Shown: positions 25,557-34,068 of the stretch, one piece after another
Position numbering within the stretch: position 1 is the first letter of the stretch
Layout of the letters: every line of letters starts with the position of its first letter
From: Lentzea xinjiangensis
GTDB lineage: Bacteria; Actinomycetota; Actinomycetes; Mycobacteriales; Pseudonocardiaceae
Length of the DNA: 64,000 bases
NCBI RefSeq assembly: GCF_900110955.1
Contig: NZ_FOFR01000027.1
Span: 45,088-109,087, forward strand
Direction: 5' to 3'
Program-made: the position numbers and the translations under genes
The notes under the pieces: model-generated
Told to the model about the DNA's origin: nothing
What the model saw: the letters and a program-made list of their open reading frames with translations, nothing else
The model's database searches: none

Positions 25557-26320
25557 CCACTCAGGACCGGGAGGCGGCCGCCGAGCTGCTGAGGGCGGCG
25601 GAACGCGACCGCGTGCCGATCAAACCGCTCGTCGAGCTGTACCCCGGCATCGACGTCGTCGACGCGTACGAGATCCAGCTCCTCAACGTCCGGCACCGCA
25701 ACCGCGACGTGATCGGCCACAAGGTCGGCCTGTCGTCGTTGGCGATGCAGGAGATGATGGGCGTCGACGAGCCCGACTACGGCCATCTGCTCGACGACAT
25801 GCAGCTCGCCGGCACGGCGGACGTCTCGGCCTACCTGTACCCGAGGGTCGAGGTGGAGATCGCGTTCCTGCTCGCCCGCGACCTGCCGGGGGAGGGCTGC
25901 ACGGTCGAGGACGTCCTCGCCGCCACCGAGTTCGTCGCGCCGGCCATCGAGCTGATCGACAGCCGGATCGAGGACTGGCGGATCGGTCTGCAGGACACCA
26001 TCGCGGACAACGCCTCGTCGGCCGGGTTCGTGCTGGGTCCCGAGCGCGTCCGTCCGTCCGATCTGGACATCGGCGGCGTCGTGGCGACGTTGCGCCGCAA
26101 CGGCGAGGTCGTCGCCGAGGGACGTGGTGACGCCGTGCTGGGCGATCCGGCGCTCGCCGTCGCGTGGCTCGCGGGGAAGGTCGCGAGCTTCGGCGTCCGG
26201 CTCCTCGCGGGTGACGTCGTCCTGCCCGGCTCGTGCACGCGGGCGGTCGACGCCCGGCCGGGCGACGAGTTCCACGCCGAGTTCGCCGGACTCGGTGCTG
26301 CCGTCCTGAAGTTCGAGTGA
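25550..26320 (+). CDS. hsaE: 2-Hydroxypenta/hexa-2,4-dienoate hydratase HsaE
   Basis: 256 residues of the FAA hydrolase/MhpD fold with RVEVEIAFLLARDLPG and SSAGFVLGPERV; the metal-binding Glu residues lie in the EVEIAF and AIELIDSRI segments. It hydrates the 2-hydroxy-dienoate released by HsaD to 4-hydroxy-2-oxohexanoate. The GTG at 25550 is preceded by GGAGG and overlaps the upstream stop by 7 nt. Confidence 0.9.
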   Translation: MLTTQDREAAAELLRAAERDRVPIKPLVELYPGIDVVDAYEIQLLNVRHRNRDVIGHKVGLSSLAMQEMMGVDEPDYGHLLDDMQLAGTADVSAYLYPRVEVEIAFLLARDLPGEGCTVEDVLAATEFVAPAIELIDSRIEDWRIGLQDTIADNASSAGFVLGPERVRPSDLDIGGVVATLRRNGEVVAEGRGDAVLGDPALAVAWLAGKVASFGVRLLAGDVVLPGSCTRAVDARPGDEFHAEFAGLGAAVLKFE

Positions 26321-26330
26321 GGTGACCAGG

Positions 26331-27209
26331 GTGAAGGCGGCCATCGTCGGCTCCGGCAACATCGGCACCGACCTGCTCCACAAGCTCCGGCGCTCGCCCG
26401 TGCTCGAGCCCCGCTGGATGGTGGGGATCGACCCGGCGAGCGAGGGGCTGCGCCGGGCCGCGTCGCTCGGCCTGGAGGTCTCGGCCGGCGGCACGGAGTG
26501 GTTGCTGCGCCAGGACGAGCTGCCGGACGTCGTCTTCGAGGCGACGTCCGCGGCGGTGCACCGGGCCAACGCCCCGCGCTACGCCGAGGCCGGCATCCGG
26601 GCGATCGACCTGACCCCGGCGGCGGTCGGGCCGTACGTCGTCCCGCCGGTGAACCTCGGCGAGCACGCGGACGCGCCCAACATCAACCTGATCACCTGCG
26701 GCGGCCAGGCCACGATCCCGATCGTCCACGCCGTGTCGCGGGTCGTTCCCGTGTCGTACGCGGAGGTCGTCGCCAGCGTCGCGTCGGTGTCGGCGGGACC
26801 GGGCACGCGCGCCAACATCGACGAGTTCACCCGCACGACCAGCCGCGGCATCGAGGCGATCGGGGGAGCACGGCGCGGCAAGGCGATCATCGTGCTCAAC
26901 CCGGCCGACCCGCCGGTGGTCATGCGCGACACGATCTTCTGCGCGATCCCGCCCGACGCCGATCCGGACCCGGTCACCGACTCGATCGCGCGGATGGAGG
27001 CGGAGGTCCGGTCCTACGTGCCCGGTTTCCGGCTGCTGGGCGAACCGCAGTTCGACCCCGGCCGGGTGGCGATCTTCGTGGAGGTCGCGGGTGCCGGCGA
27101 CTTCCTGCCCGCCTACGCCGGGAACCTCGACATCATGACGGCCGCCGCGACCAGGGTGGGGGAGGGGATCGCCGATGCAGCTGCGGCTGACCGACACGTC
27201 ACTGCGTGA
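26331..27209 (+). CDS. hsaG: Acylating acetaldehyde/propionaldehyde dehydrogenase HsaG
   Basis: 292 residues. NAD-binding AAIVGSGNIGTDLLHKL, catalytic Cys in INLITCGGQATIPIVHAV, and SVSAGPGTRANIDEFTRTT, all diagnostic of the BphJ/MhpF family. It converts propionaldehyde from HsaF to propionyl-CoA inside an aldolase-dehydrogenase channel complex. Start uncertain: GTG 26331 has AGGTGA upstream; GTG 26322 would add three residues. Confidence 0.92.
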   Translation: MKAAIVGSGNIGTDLLHKLRRSPVLEPRWMVGIDPASEGLRRAASLGLEVSAGGTEWLLRQDELPDVVFEATSAAVHRANAPRYAEAGIRAIDLTPAAVGPYVVPPVNLGEHADAPNINLITCGGQATIPIVHAVSRVVPVSYAEVVASVASVSAGPGTRANIDEFTRTTSRGIEAIGGARRGKAIIVLNPADPPVVMRDTIFCAIPPDADPDPVTDSIARMEAEVRSYVPGFRLLGEPQFDPGRVAIFVEVAGAGDFLPAYAGNLDIMTAAATRVGEGIADAAAADRHVTA

Positions 27210-28185
27210 CGGCTCGCACCACAAGCGGCACCAGTTCACCGTCGACGACGTGCGCTCGGTCGTGGCGGCGCTGGACGACGCCGGGGTGCCGGTGATCGAG
27301 GTGGCGCACGGCGACGGGCTGGGCGGGTCGTCGTTCACCTACGGCTTCAGCCTCACGCCGGAGCAGGAGCTGATCAAGGCCGCGGCGGAGACCGCACGGC
27401 GGGCCAGGATCGCCGTGCTGATGCTGCCGGGCGTCGGGGTGAAGGACGACATCCTGGTGTCGCGGGACAACGGCGCCTCGATCGTCCGGATCGCGGCGCA
27501 CTGCACCGAGGCGGACGTCTCGGTGCAGCACTTCGAGCTGGCCAGGGCACACGGGCTGGAGACCGTCGGGTTCCTGATGATGGCGCACTCGCAGCCGCCG
27601 GAGGCGCTGGCGAAGCAGGCCCGGATCATGGCCGACGCCGGTTGCCAGTGCGTCTACGTGGTCGACTCGGCGGGGGCGCTGGTGCTCGAGCAGGTCTCCG
27701 ACCGGGTGGCCGCACTGGTCGCCGAGCTGGGAGACGACGCCCAGGTCGGCTTCCACGGGCACGAGAACCTCGGGCTCAGCGTCGCCAACTCGGTCGCCGC
27801 GGCACGGGCCGGGGCCGCGCAGATCGACGGCAGCGCGCGCGGATTCGGTGCCGGCGCGGGGAACACGCCGCTGGAGGCGTTCGTCGGCGTCTGCGACAAG
27901 CTCGGGTTCTCCACCGGCGTCGACTTCTTCAAGATCGTGGACGCGGCCGAGGACGTCGTCCGGCCGGTCATGCCCGAGGAGTGCCTGCTCGACCGCATGG
28001 CGCTGGTGATGGGGTACGCGGGCGTCTACTCCAGCTTCCTCAAGCACGCCTACGCGCAGGCCGAGCGCTACGGCGTCTCCGGCGCGCGGATCCTCGTCCG
28101 CGCGGGCGAGCGCAAGCTCGTGGGCGGGCAGGAGGACCAGCTGATCGACATCGCACTGGAGCTGAGCAGGGAGGAAGCCCGATGA
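27175..28185 (+). CDS. hsaF: 4-Hydroxy-2-oxovalerate/oxohexanoate aldolase HsaF
   Basis: 336 residues, DmpG/BphI family: TDTSLRDGSHHKRHQF at the N terminus supplies the Arg/Asp/His active site, with metal ligands in VGFHGHENLGLSVANS. It cleaves 4-hydroxy-2-oxohexanoate to pyruvate and propionaldehyde, which passes to HsaG. It overlaps hsaG by 35 nt, supporting co-assembly of the two subunits. Confidence 0.92.
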   Translation: MQLRLTDTSLRDGSHHKRHQFTVDDVRSVVAALDDAGVPVIEVAHGDGLGGSSFTYGFSLTPEQELIKAAAETARRARIAVLMLPGVGVKDDILVSRDNGASIVRIAAHCTEADVSVQHFELARAHGLETVGFLMMAHSQPPEALAKQARIMADAGCQCVYVVDSAGALVLEQVSDRVAALVAELGDDAQVGFHGHENLGLSVANSVAAARAGAAQIDGSARGFGAGAGNTPLEAFVGVCDKLGFSTGVDFFKIVDAAEDVVRPVMPEECLLDRMALVMGYAGVYSSFLKHAYAQAERYGVSGARILVRAGERKLVGGQEDQLIDIALELSREEAR

Positions 28186-29348
28186 GCGAGGAAGTCCTCG
28201 GCAAGGTGCGAGAGCTGCTGCCCGTTCTGGCCGATCGCGCGGAGGAGGCGGAGGAGCTGCGCAGGATTCCGCCGGAATCGGTGAAGGCGTTGCAGGAGAC
28301 CGGGTTCTTCCGGATGCTGCAACCCGTGCGGTACGGCGGCCTCGAGTCGCACCCGCTGGACTTCTACACCGCGGTCAGGCTGATCGGGAGCGCCTGCGGG
28401 TCGACGGGCTGGGTCGCGTCGGTGCTCGGCGTGCACCCGTGGCACGTCGGCCTGTTCGACGTGCGCGCGCAGGAGGAGGTCTTCGGAGAAGACCAGGACA
28501 CCCGTATTTCGTCGTCGTACGCGCCGACGGGCCGGGCGACACCGGTCGCGGGCGGGTTCCGGTTCAGCGGCAAGTGGAGCTTCTCGTCCGGCTGCGACCA
28601 CGCCACCTGGGTGCTGCTCGGCGGCCTGGTGATGAACGACGAGGGCAAGCCCGTCGACTTCCGCACGTTCCTGCTGCCGATCGCCGACTACACGATCAAC
28701 GACGTCTGGGACGCGGTCGGGCTGCGCGGCACCGGCAGCAACGACGTCGTGGTCGAGGACGTGTTCGTGCCGGAGCACCGCACGCTGAGCATGATGCACA
28801 CCGCGCGATGCGTGTGTCCCGGCCAGGAGGTCAACCCCGGCCCGCTCTTCCGCATGCCGTACGGGACGATCCACCCGTACGCGATCACCGCGCCGATGAT
28901 CGGCATGGCGGCTGGTGCGTACGACCTGCACGTCAGTGCGACCCGCGAGCGCGTCCGGGCCGCCTACCTCGGTGAGAAGTCGGTCGACGACCCGTTCGCC
29001 CAAGTGCGGATCGCCACGGCCGCGAGTGACATCGACACCGCGTGGTGGCAGCTCGAGAAGGACGTCAACGACGAGTGGGAGCACGCCGTCGCCGGCACGA
29101 AGATCCCGATCGGCCTGCGGTTGCGGGCGCGTCGCGACCAGGTGCTCGGCAGCGCGCGGGCGATCTCCGCGATCGACCGGCTGTTCGAGAGCGCGGGCGG
29201 CAAGGCGATCAACGCGACCCTGCCCCTGCCCCGGTTCTGGCGCGACGCGCACGCCGCACGGGTGCACGCGGCCAACGACCCGGAGCGCGTGCTCGTGCTG
29301 TACGGCAAGAACGAGCTGGGCATCCAGGTCCGCGACGGGCTGTTCTGA
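28182..29348 (+). CDS. hsaA: 3-HSA hydroxylase oxygenase HsaA
   Basis: 388 residues, a flavin-dependent group D monooxygenase with acyl-CoA dehydrogenase fold: PESVKALQETGFFRMLQPVRYGG-like N terminus, SGKWSFSSGCDHATWVLLGG, and VGLRGTGSNDVVVEDVFVP. It hydroxylates the phenolic secosteroid 3-HSA to the catechol 3,4-DHSA with FMNH2 from HsaB. It starts in an ATGA overlap with hsaF. Confidence 0.92.
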   Translation: MSEEVLGKVRELLPVLADRAEEAEELRRIPPESVKALQETGFFRMLQPVRYGGLESHPLDFYTAVRLIGSACGSTGWVASVLGVHPWHVGLFDVRAQEEVFGEDQDTRISSSYAPTGRATPVAGGFRFSGKWSFSSGCDHATWVLLGGLVMNDEGKPVDFRTFLLPIADYTINDVWDAVGLRGTGSNDVVVEDVFVPEHRTLSMMHTARCVCPGQEVNPGPLFRMPYGTIHPYAITAPMIGMAAGAYDLHVSATRERVRAAYLGEKSVDDPFAQVRIATAASDIDTAWWQLEKDVNDEWEHAVAGTKIPIGLRLRARRDQVLGSARAISAIDRLFESAGGKAINATLPLPRFWRDAHAARVHAANDPERVLVLYGKNELGIQVRDGLF

Positions 29349-29358
29349 GGGGACTGCG

Positions 29359-30168
29359 GTGAGAGTTCGGTTGCACTACCACGAGGCCGGCGCGGACAAC
29401 GCCGAGACGCTGGTCCTGCTGCACGGCGGCGGCCCCGGCGCGTCGGCTCTGAGCAACTTCCGCGCGAACATCCCGGTGTTCGCGAAGTCGTTCCGCGTGC
29501 TGGCCGTCGACATGCCCGGCTACGGCCGGTCGGACAAGCCCGCGGAGCACGACCAGTACTTCTCGTTCGCCGCACGGGCCCTGAAGGACCTGCTGGACGA
29601 CCTGGGCGTCGAGCGGGCCCACCTCCTCGGCAACTCGCTCGGCGGTGGCACCGCCGTCCGGTTCGCCCTCGATCACGGGAAACGAGCGGGACGGCTCGTG
29701 CTGATGGGACCGGGCGGGTTGGCGTTGAACGTCTTCTCACCCGATCCGACCGAGGGCGTGCGCAAGCTCGGCGCGTTCGCCAGGACACCCACGCGGGAGA
29801 AGATCGAGGAGTTCCTGCGGATCATGGTGTTCGACCAGTCCCTGATCACCGACGAGCTCGTCGACGAGCGGTTCGAGGCGGCGGCGAGACCGGAGTCGTT
29901 GCGCGCCATGGCCGCACTGGGCAAGTCGTTCTCCGGTCCCGACTTCGAGCAGGGCATGCTCTGGCGCGAGGCCCACCGGCTGCGCCAGCGGGTGCTGCTG
30001 GTGTGGGGGCGCGAGGACCGGGTCAACCCGCTCGACGGCGCGCTGGTGGCGCTGAAGCTGATCCCACGAGCCCGGCTGCACGTCTTCGGCGGGTGCGGCC
30101 ACTGGGCGCAGCTCGAGAAGTTCGACGAGTTCAACAGGCTGGCGCTCGACTTCCTCGGGGAGGCGTGA
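29359..30168 (+). CDS. hsaD: 4,9-DSHA hydrolase HsaD
   Basis: 269 residues, alpha/beta hydrolase (meta-cleavage product hydrolase). Nucleophile S93 in GNSLGGGTA, D220 in WGREDRVNP, H248 in GGCGHWAQLE; oxyanion loop HGGGPGASALSNF. It splits the ring-cleavage product 4,9-DSHA into HIP (DOHNAA) and 2-hydroxyhexa-2,4-dienoate. The GTG at 29359 follows GAGGGGA; the protein is slightly short at the N terminus compared with ~285-residue homologues. Confidence 0.92.
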   Translation: MRVRLHYHEAGADNAETLVLLHGGGPGASALSNFRANIPVFAKSFRVLAVDMPGYGRSDKPAEHDQYFSFAARALKDLLDDLGVERAHLLGNSLGGGTAVRFALDHGKRAGRLVLMGPGGLALNVFSPDPTEGVRKLGAFARTPTREKIEEFLRIMVFDQSLITDELVDERFEAAARPESLRAMAALGKSFSGPDFEQGMLWREAHRLRQRVLLVWGREDRVNPLDGALVALKLIPRARLHVFGGCGHWAQLEKFDEFNRLALDFLGEA

Positions 30169-31070
30169 TGGGCATCCGTTCGCTGGGCTACCTCAGGATC
30201 GAGGCCACCGACATGGCCCGGTGGCGCGAGTTCGGGCTGAAGGTCCTCGGCATGGTCGAGGGCAGGGGCTCGGTGGAGGGCGCCCTGTACCTGCGGATGG
30301 ACGACTTCCCGGCGCGGCTGGTGATCGTGCCCGGCTCCCGGGACCGCTTGCGGGTGTCCGGCTGGGAGGCCGCCACCGAAGCGGAGCTGGAGGACGTGGC
30401 GAAGCGCCTGGCCTCGGCCGGGGTGACCTACGTCGAGGGCTCGGCCGAGGACCTGGCGGAACGACGGGTGAACGGGCTGATCAGGTTCGACGACCCGTCC
30501 GGCAACACCCTGGAGGTCTTCTGCGGCGCCGCGCTGGAACACCGGCGGGTGGTGTCGCCGTACGGGCACCGGTTCGTGACGGGGGAGCAGGGCCTCGGGC
30601 ACGTGGTGCTGTCCACATCGGACGACGAGGCCGCGCTGCACTTCTACCGCGACGTGCTGGGTTTCCGGCTGCGCGACTCGATGCGCCTGCCGCCGCAGCT
30701 CGTCGGCAGGCCGGCCGGCGGACCACCGGCATGGCTGCGGTTCTTCGGCTGCAACCCGCGCCACCACAGCCTCGCGTTCCTGCCGATGCCGACGCCGAGC
30801 GGGATCGTGCACCTGATGGTCGAGGTGGAGAACACCGACGACGTGGGCCTGGCGCTGGACCGCGCGACGCGGCGCGAGGTGCCGATGTCGGCGACGCTCG
30901 GCAGGCACGTCAACGACCTGATGCTGTCGTTCTACATGAAGACACCCGGCGGGTTCGACGTCGAGTTCGGCTGCGAGGGCCGGCAGGTGTCCGACGAGGA
31001 CTGGATCGCCCGGGAGAGCACGGCGGTGAGCCTGTGGGGACACGACTTCAGCGTGGGCAACCGGAAGTAG
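30168..31070 (+). CDS. hsaC: 3,4-DHSA extradiol dioxygenase HsaC
   Basis: 300 residues, two-domain type I extradiol dioxygenase. Iron ligands are readable as H145 (GLGHVVLST), H200 (RHHSLAF) and E266 (FDVEFGCEG), at positions typical of HsaC/BphC. It meta-cleaves the catechol ring A of 3,4-DHSA. The ATG overlaps the hsaD stop by one base. Confidence 0.95.
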   Translation: MGIRSLGYLRIEATDMARWREFGLKVLGMVEGRGSVEGALYLRMDDFPARLVIVPGSRDRLRVSGWEAATEAELEDVAKRLASAGVTYVEGSAEDLAERRVNGLIRFDDPSGNTLEVFCGAALEHRRVVSPYGHRFVTGEQGLGHVVLSTSDDEAALHFYRDVLGFRLRDSMRLPPQLVGRPAGGPPAWLRFFGCNPRHHSLAFLPMPTPSGIVHLMVEVENTDDVGLALDRATRREVPMSATLGRHVNDLMLSFYMKTPGGFDVEFGCEGRQVSDEDWIARESTAVSLWGHDFSVGNRK

Positions 31071-31606
31071 CCGCCCGCTACCGCTCCGTCCTCGGCCACT
31101 TCTGCACCGGGGTGACCGTGGTGACCGGCACGTCCGCGACAGGACCTGTCGGCTTCGCCTGCCAGGCCTTCGCCGCCCTGTCGCTGGACCCGCCGCTGGT
31201 GCTGTTCTGCCCGCAGCGGACCTCGCGGAGCTGGGCGGCGATGGCGCCGGCGGGCTCGTTCTGCGTGAACGTGCTGGCGGAGGACCAGCGCGAGGTGTCG
31301 GCGGTGTTCGGCAAGGCGGGCGCCGACAAGTTCGCCGGAGTCGCCTGGACGCCGTCGCCCACCGGCGCACCGGTGCTCGACGGCGTCGTGACCTGGGTCG
31401 ACTGCGAGGTGTTCGCGGTGCACGACGCCGGCGACCACCACGTGGTCATCGGCTCCGTCGTCGGCCTCGGACCGGTGCGCGACGCGCGGCCGTTGCTGTT
31501 CTACCGCGGCCGGTACGCCGCGCAGGCCGAGCTGGACCCGCGCGGCTGGTCCGGCGGGGTGCTGGACACCCTGCTGACGTGGCAGCGGCAGTCAGAGTGG
31601 AGCTGA
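31034..31606 (+). CDS. hsaB: Flavin reductase HsaB
   Basis: 190 residues, flavin_reduct family: SVLGHFCTGVTVVTG, VGFACQAFAALSLDPPLVLF, and SFCVNVLAEDQREVS. It supplies reduced FMN to HsaA. No ATG is available; GTG 31034, inside the last codons of hsaC, gives a length close to the usual ~187 residues and has a weak GGTGAG upstream. The next in-frame codons contain no other start before the conserved region. Its 3' end overlaps the convergent methyltransferase by 15 bp. Confidence 0.88.
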   Translation: MGTRLQRGQPEVAARYRSVLGHFCTGVTVVTGTSATGPVGFACQAFAALSLDPPLVLFCPQRTSRSWAAMAPAGSFCVNVLAEDQREVSAVFGKAGADKFAGVAWTPSPTGAPVLDGVVTWVDCEVFAVHDAGDHHVVIGSVVGLGPVRDARPLLFYRGRYAAQAELDPRGWSGGVLDTLLTWQRQSEWS

Positions 31607-32404
31607 CGCGGTGACCTGCCAGCACGCGGCCGGGATGCGCACCTCGTCACCGTGCACGAACTCCCCGAACGCCGCCCGGGCCGACTCGACCATCCTGCCG
31701 CGCTCGGACTCCTCCGCTTCCCGCAGGGCACGCGCGATCGGGCCCATGTTGCTCAGGTACGGCACGAGCAGCTCCGCGGGCAGCACGCAGGTCCGGTCCA
31801 CCGGCAGGATCTCGATCCCGTCCCAGCCGCCCCGCTCGAGGACTTCGCGCGTCCTGCCGGCGTCCGCGAGCGAGAACGGTCCCGGCCCGTCCGGGTCCGG
31901 GGCCACAGCCGCGGGAGCCAGCGACGCGGCGATCCGGGACGCGGTCGCCATGAACGGGTTCTCCTCCACCGCGCGCCACGTGACGAAGGTCAGCTCACCG
32001 CCCGGCACCGCGGCGCGCAGCAGGTTGCCGAACGCCGCCACCGGGTCGGCGAAGAACATGACGCCGAACCGCGACACCACCAGGTCGAAGCGCTCCTCGA
32101 ACGCGTGGACCTGCGCGTCCGCCTCGACGAACTCCGCCTTCCCGTGCTCGCGCGCCGCGGCGAGCATCGTCTCGGAGATGTCGACGCCGACGCAGACCGC
32201 ACCGGTCGCCTCGGCGATCGCCCTCGTCACGGCACCGGTGCCGCACCCGACGTCGAGCACCCTGCGGCGCGGCCGCGCCAGCGCCGCCTCGACGAGCACG
32301 TCCTGGAACGGCTGGAGCACCAGGCCCACCATGTCCTGCGCACGGGCCCAGCCCTCGCCCGCCGCTCGCCACCAGGCCGCCTGTTCGCTGTTGACCTCTG
32401 TCAT
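31592..32404 (-). CDS. Class I SAM-dependent methyltransferase
   Basis: 270 residues. AdoMet-binding motif RVLDVGCGTGAVTRAIAEA at ~48-66, acidic GVDISETML, and FDLVVSRFGVMFFADPVAAF (motif II/III). The Methyltransf_11/25 type is clear; the substrate is unknown. It is divergent from a MerR gene with only 42 bp between the starts and a MerR-type inverted repeat there, so it is probably the target of that regulator. It is not part of known steroid clusters. Confidence 0.8.
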   Translation of the reverse strand: MTEVNSEQAAWWRAAGEGWARAQDMVGLVLQPFQDVLVEAALARPRRRVLDVGCGTGAVTRAIAEATGAVCVGVDISETMLAAAREHGKAEFVEADAQVHAFEERFDLVVSRFGVMFFADPVAAFGNLLRAAVPGGELTFVTWRAVEENPFMATASRIAASLAPAAVAPDPDGPGPFSLADAGRTREVLERGGWDGIEILPVDRTCVLPAELLVPYLSNMGPIARALREAEESERGRMVESARAAFGEFVHGDEVRIPAACWQVTASAPL

Positions 32405-32418
32405 GCTCGTACCGTCCT

Positions 32419-32438
32419 ACTTCAACCCGGCTTGAGGT
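32419..32438. promoter_or_regulatory. MerR-type inverted repeat between divergent genes
   Basis: ACTTCAA-6 nt-TTGAGGT: 7-bp arms with one mismatch. It sits in the 42-bp gap between the methyltransferase and MerR starts. The TCAA...TTGA core resembles operators of MerR/SoxR-like proteins, and the location suits control of both genes. Confidence 0.6.
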
Positions 32439-32446
32439 CAAGTGTC

Positions 32447-32839
32447 GTGGACGAGATCGGGATCGGCGACGTGGTGCGCCGCTCGGGCGTGCCCGCCTCC
32501 ACGCTGCGCTACTACGAGGAGCGCGGCCTGATCGCCCCGGTGCGCAGGCAGGGGCTGACCCGCGTGTACGCGCCCACCGTGCTGGAGCAGCTCGCGTTGA
32601 TCGCCGTCTGCCGGTCGGCCGGGTTCTCGCTCGACGAGGTGGCCCTGATGTTCACCCCGGACGGCCGCCCGAGCCCGAACCGCGCGATGCTCGCGGCCAA
32701 GGCCGACGAGCTGGACGCGACGATCCGCAAGCTCTCCTCGATGCGCGACGACCTGCGGCACGCGGCGGCCTGCCCCGCGCCCTCGCACCTGGAGTGCCCG
32801 AGCTTCCGGCGCGCGCTCGGGTTGGCTCAGAACTCCTGA
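32447..32839 (+). CDS. MerR-family transcriptional regulator
   Basis: 130 residues. HTH GIGDVVRRSGVPASTLRYYEERGLIAP, then RVYAPTVLEQLALIAVCRSAGFSLDEV, followed by a dimerisation helix with KADELDATIRKLSSM and a C-terminal pair of Cys (AAACPAPSHLECPSF). The Cys spacing differs from the SoxR CxxCxxxxxC cluster, so the effector is unclear. The GTG at 32447 begins right after the operator; the transcript may be nearly leaderless. Confidence 0.82.
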   Translation: MDEIGIGDVVRRSGVPASTLRYYEERGLIAPVRRQGLTRVYAPTVLEQLALIAVCRSAGFSLDEVALMFTPDGRPSPNRAMLAAKADELDATIRKLSSMRDDLRHAAACPAPSHLECPSFRRALGLAQNS

Positions 32840-32893
32840 TCCGACGACGGGCTGCGCGGTCGGCGCGGCGATCGCCCGAACCCGCAACGCCGG

Positions 32894-33028
32894 TCAGCGC
32901 TGTCCCCGGCGCCGCTGCCACCACTTCACGGCGATCGCCGCGGCGAAGAGGCCGGCGGGGAGGAGGAGGATCCAGGGCGAGTCCGGAATCCAGTCGTATC
33001 GCCCTGGTATTTCGGCGAACAGGACCAT
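32894..33028 (-). CDS. 44-residue single-pass membrane peptide
   Basis: On the minus strand, ATG 33028 to TGA 32894 encodes MVLFAEIPGRYDWIPDSPW followed by a hydrophobic helix (ILLLPAGLFAAAIAVKWW) and a basic tail QRRRGQR. Topology would be N-out, C-in by the positive-inside rule. Upstream GGGGGTAGG gives a weak ribosome site. Coding is inferred from the coherent topology and from isolation between two plus-strand genes. Function unknown. Confidence 0.5.
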   Translation of the reverse strand: MVLFAEIPGRYDWIPDSPWILLLPAGLFAAAIAVKWWQRRRGQR

Positions 33029-33165
33029 GGAGTTGACCTACCCCCGGTGCGACCGCCCGCAAACAGCACCCGCAAAACGTGGCGCATCACCTGAACGTGT
33101 AAATGCTGCCGCTGGGTCAACGCTGCAAGACTGCCGGTGTCGCGGACCGTCACATGGGGGGAACC

Positions 33166-33912
33166 ATGGGTAGCGAGACGACCAGAGCCGGACGCAGGGG
33201 GCGGGTGGCCAAGGCCCCCGAGGGCGACGAGCCCGCGGCGGTCTTCGCCCGGCAGTTGTGGGAGCTCAAGCAGCAGGCGGGGGACCCGTCGTACGACGCG
33301 ATGCGCCAGGATCACGGCGCGCTGGCGTCGAAATCGGCGTTGTCGGCGGCGGCGCGCGGCGCGCAGCTACCGTCCTGGGAGACGACGTGGGAGTTCGTCC
33401 GATCGCTGGAGGTCGGTGTGCTCGGTCAGGACGAGCAGCGGGTCCGTGCGCGGTGGAGACAGCGGTGGGACCGGGCGGCCGCCGTGCCGGCCCCCGTCAC
33501 ACCCGCGGAACGTCCCGCGGTGCCGGCCACGGGGAGGCAGCGCGAGCGGTGGGTGCTGGGTGCGGCCGCCGCGATCGGGGTCTTGCTGGTCATCGCCCTG
33601 TGGCCGCGGCCGGACCGGCCGGTGCCCGCCACGATCGCCGAGCCGTGCGAGGCGACGTGGCTGTGCCTGTACCGCAACATCGGCTTCGACGACATGAACT
33701 TCCGCACCCAGCGGCAGAACGCGTGCTGGCGCCTCGCCGACTACGACCTGCAGGACGCGGTTTTCTCCTACGACAACAACATGCCGGTCGCCGGCCGGTT
33801 CTACGACTCGGCCAAGGCCGAGGCCGGGAACATCCGTGCCGGTGACAGCAGCCGGGACAGTTCGGCGCTGACCGGCGCGCAGTGGTTCTGCACCGGCTCC
33901 GCCAGGCCGTGA
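33166..33912 (+). CDS. Membrane-anchored HTH-like protein with extracellular I36-type domain
   Basis: 248 residues. Residues ~20-100 form an actinobacterial XRE-like helical domain (FARQLWELKQQAGDPSYDAM, SKSALSAAARGAQLPSW); a Pro-rich linker leads to one transmembrane helix (AAAAIGVLLVIALWP, ~130-147). The C-terminal ~90 residues resemble a peptidase-inhibitor I36/beta-gamma-crystallin-like unit (CEATWLCLYRNIGFDD, MNFRTQ, paired Cys). ATG 33166 has GGGGGGAA just upstream; an ATG at 33154 would add four residues. An inside-out signalling design is inference. The next gene encodes a free secreted I36 domain. Confidence 0.7.
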   Translation: MGSETTRAGRRGRVAKAPEGDEPAAVFARQLWELKQQAGDPSYDAMRQDHGALASKSALSAAARGAQLPSWETTWEFVRSLEVGVLGQDEQRVRARWRQRWDRAAAVPAPVTPAERPAVPATGRQRERWVLGAAAAIGVLLVIALWPRPDRPVPATIAEPCEATWLCLYRNIGFDDMNFRTQRQNACWRLADYDLQDAVFSYDNNMPVAGRFYDSAKAEAGNIRAGDSSRDSSALTGAQWFCTGSARP

Positions 33913-34068
33913 CCTGACCGGCGTGCGTCGCGAGCCAAAGCGTTGAGCTGCGGGAACGAGGTCCATTTGGCTGTGGCCAAAGCCCGTTCGAAAGTTCTCT
34001 TCCGGCGTCGCCGGAATGCCTTCTACGGTTCGCCCGATCGCATTTTTCCGGTGATGGAGGGGTGACCG

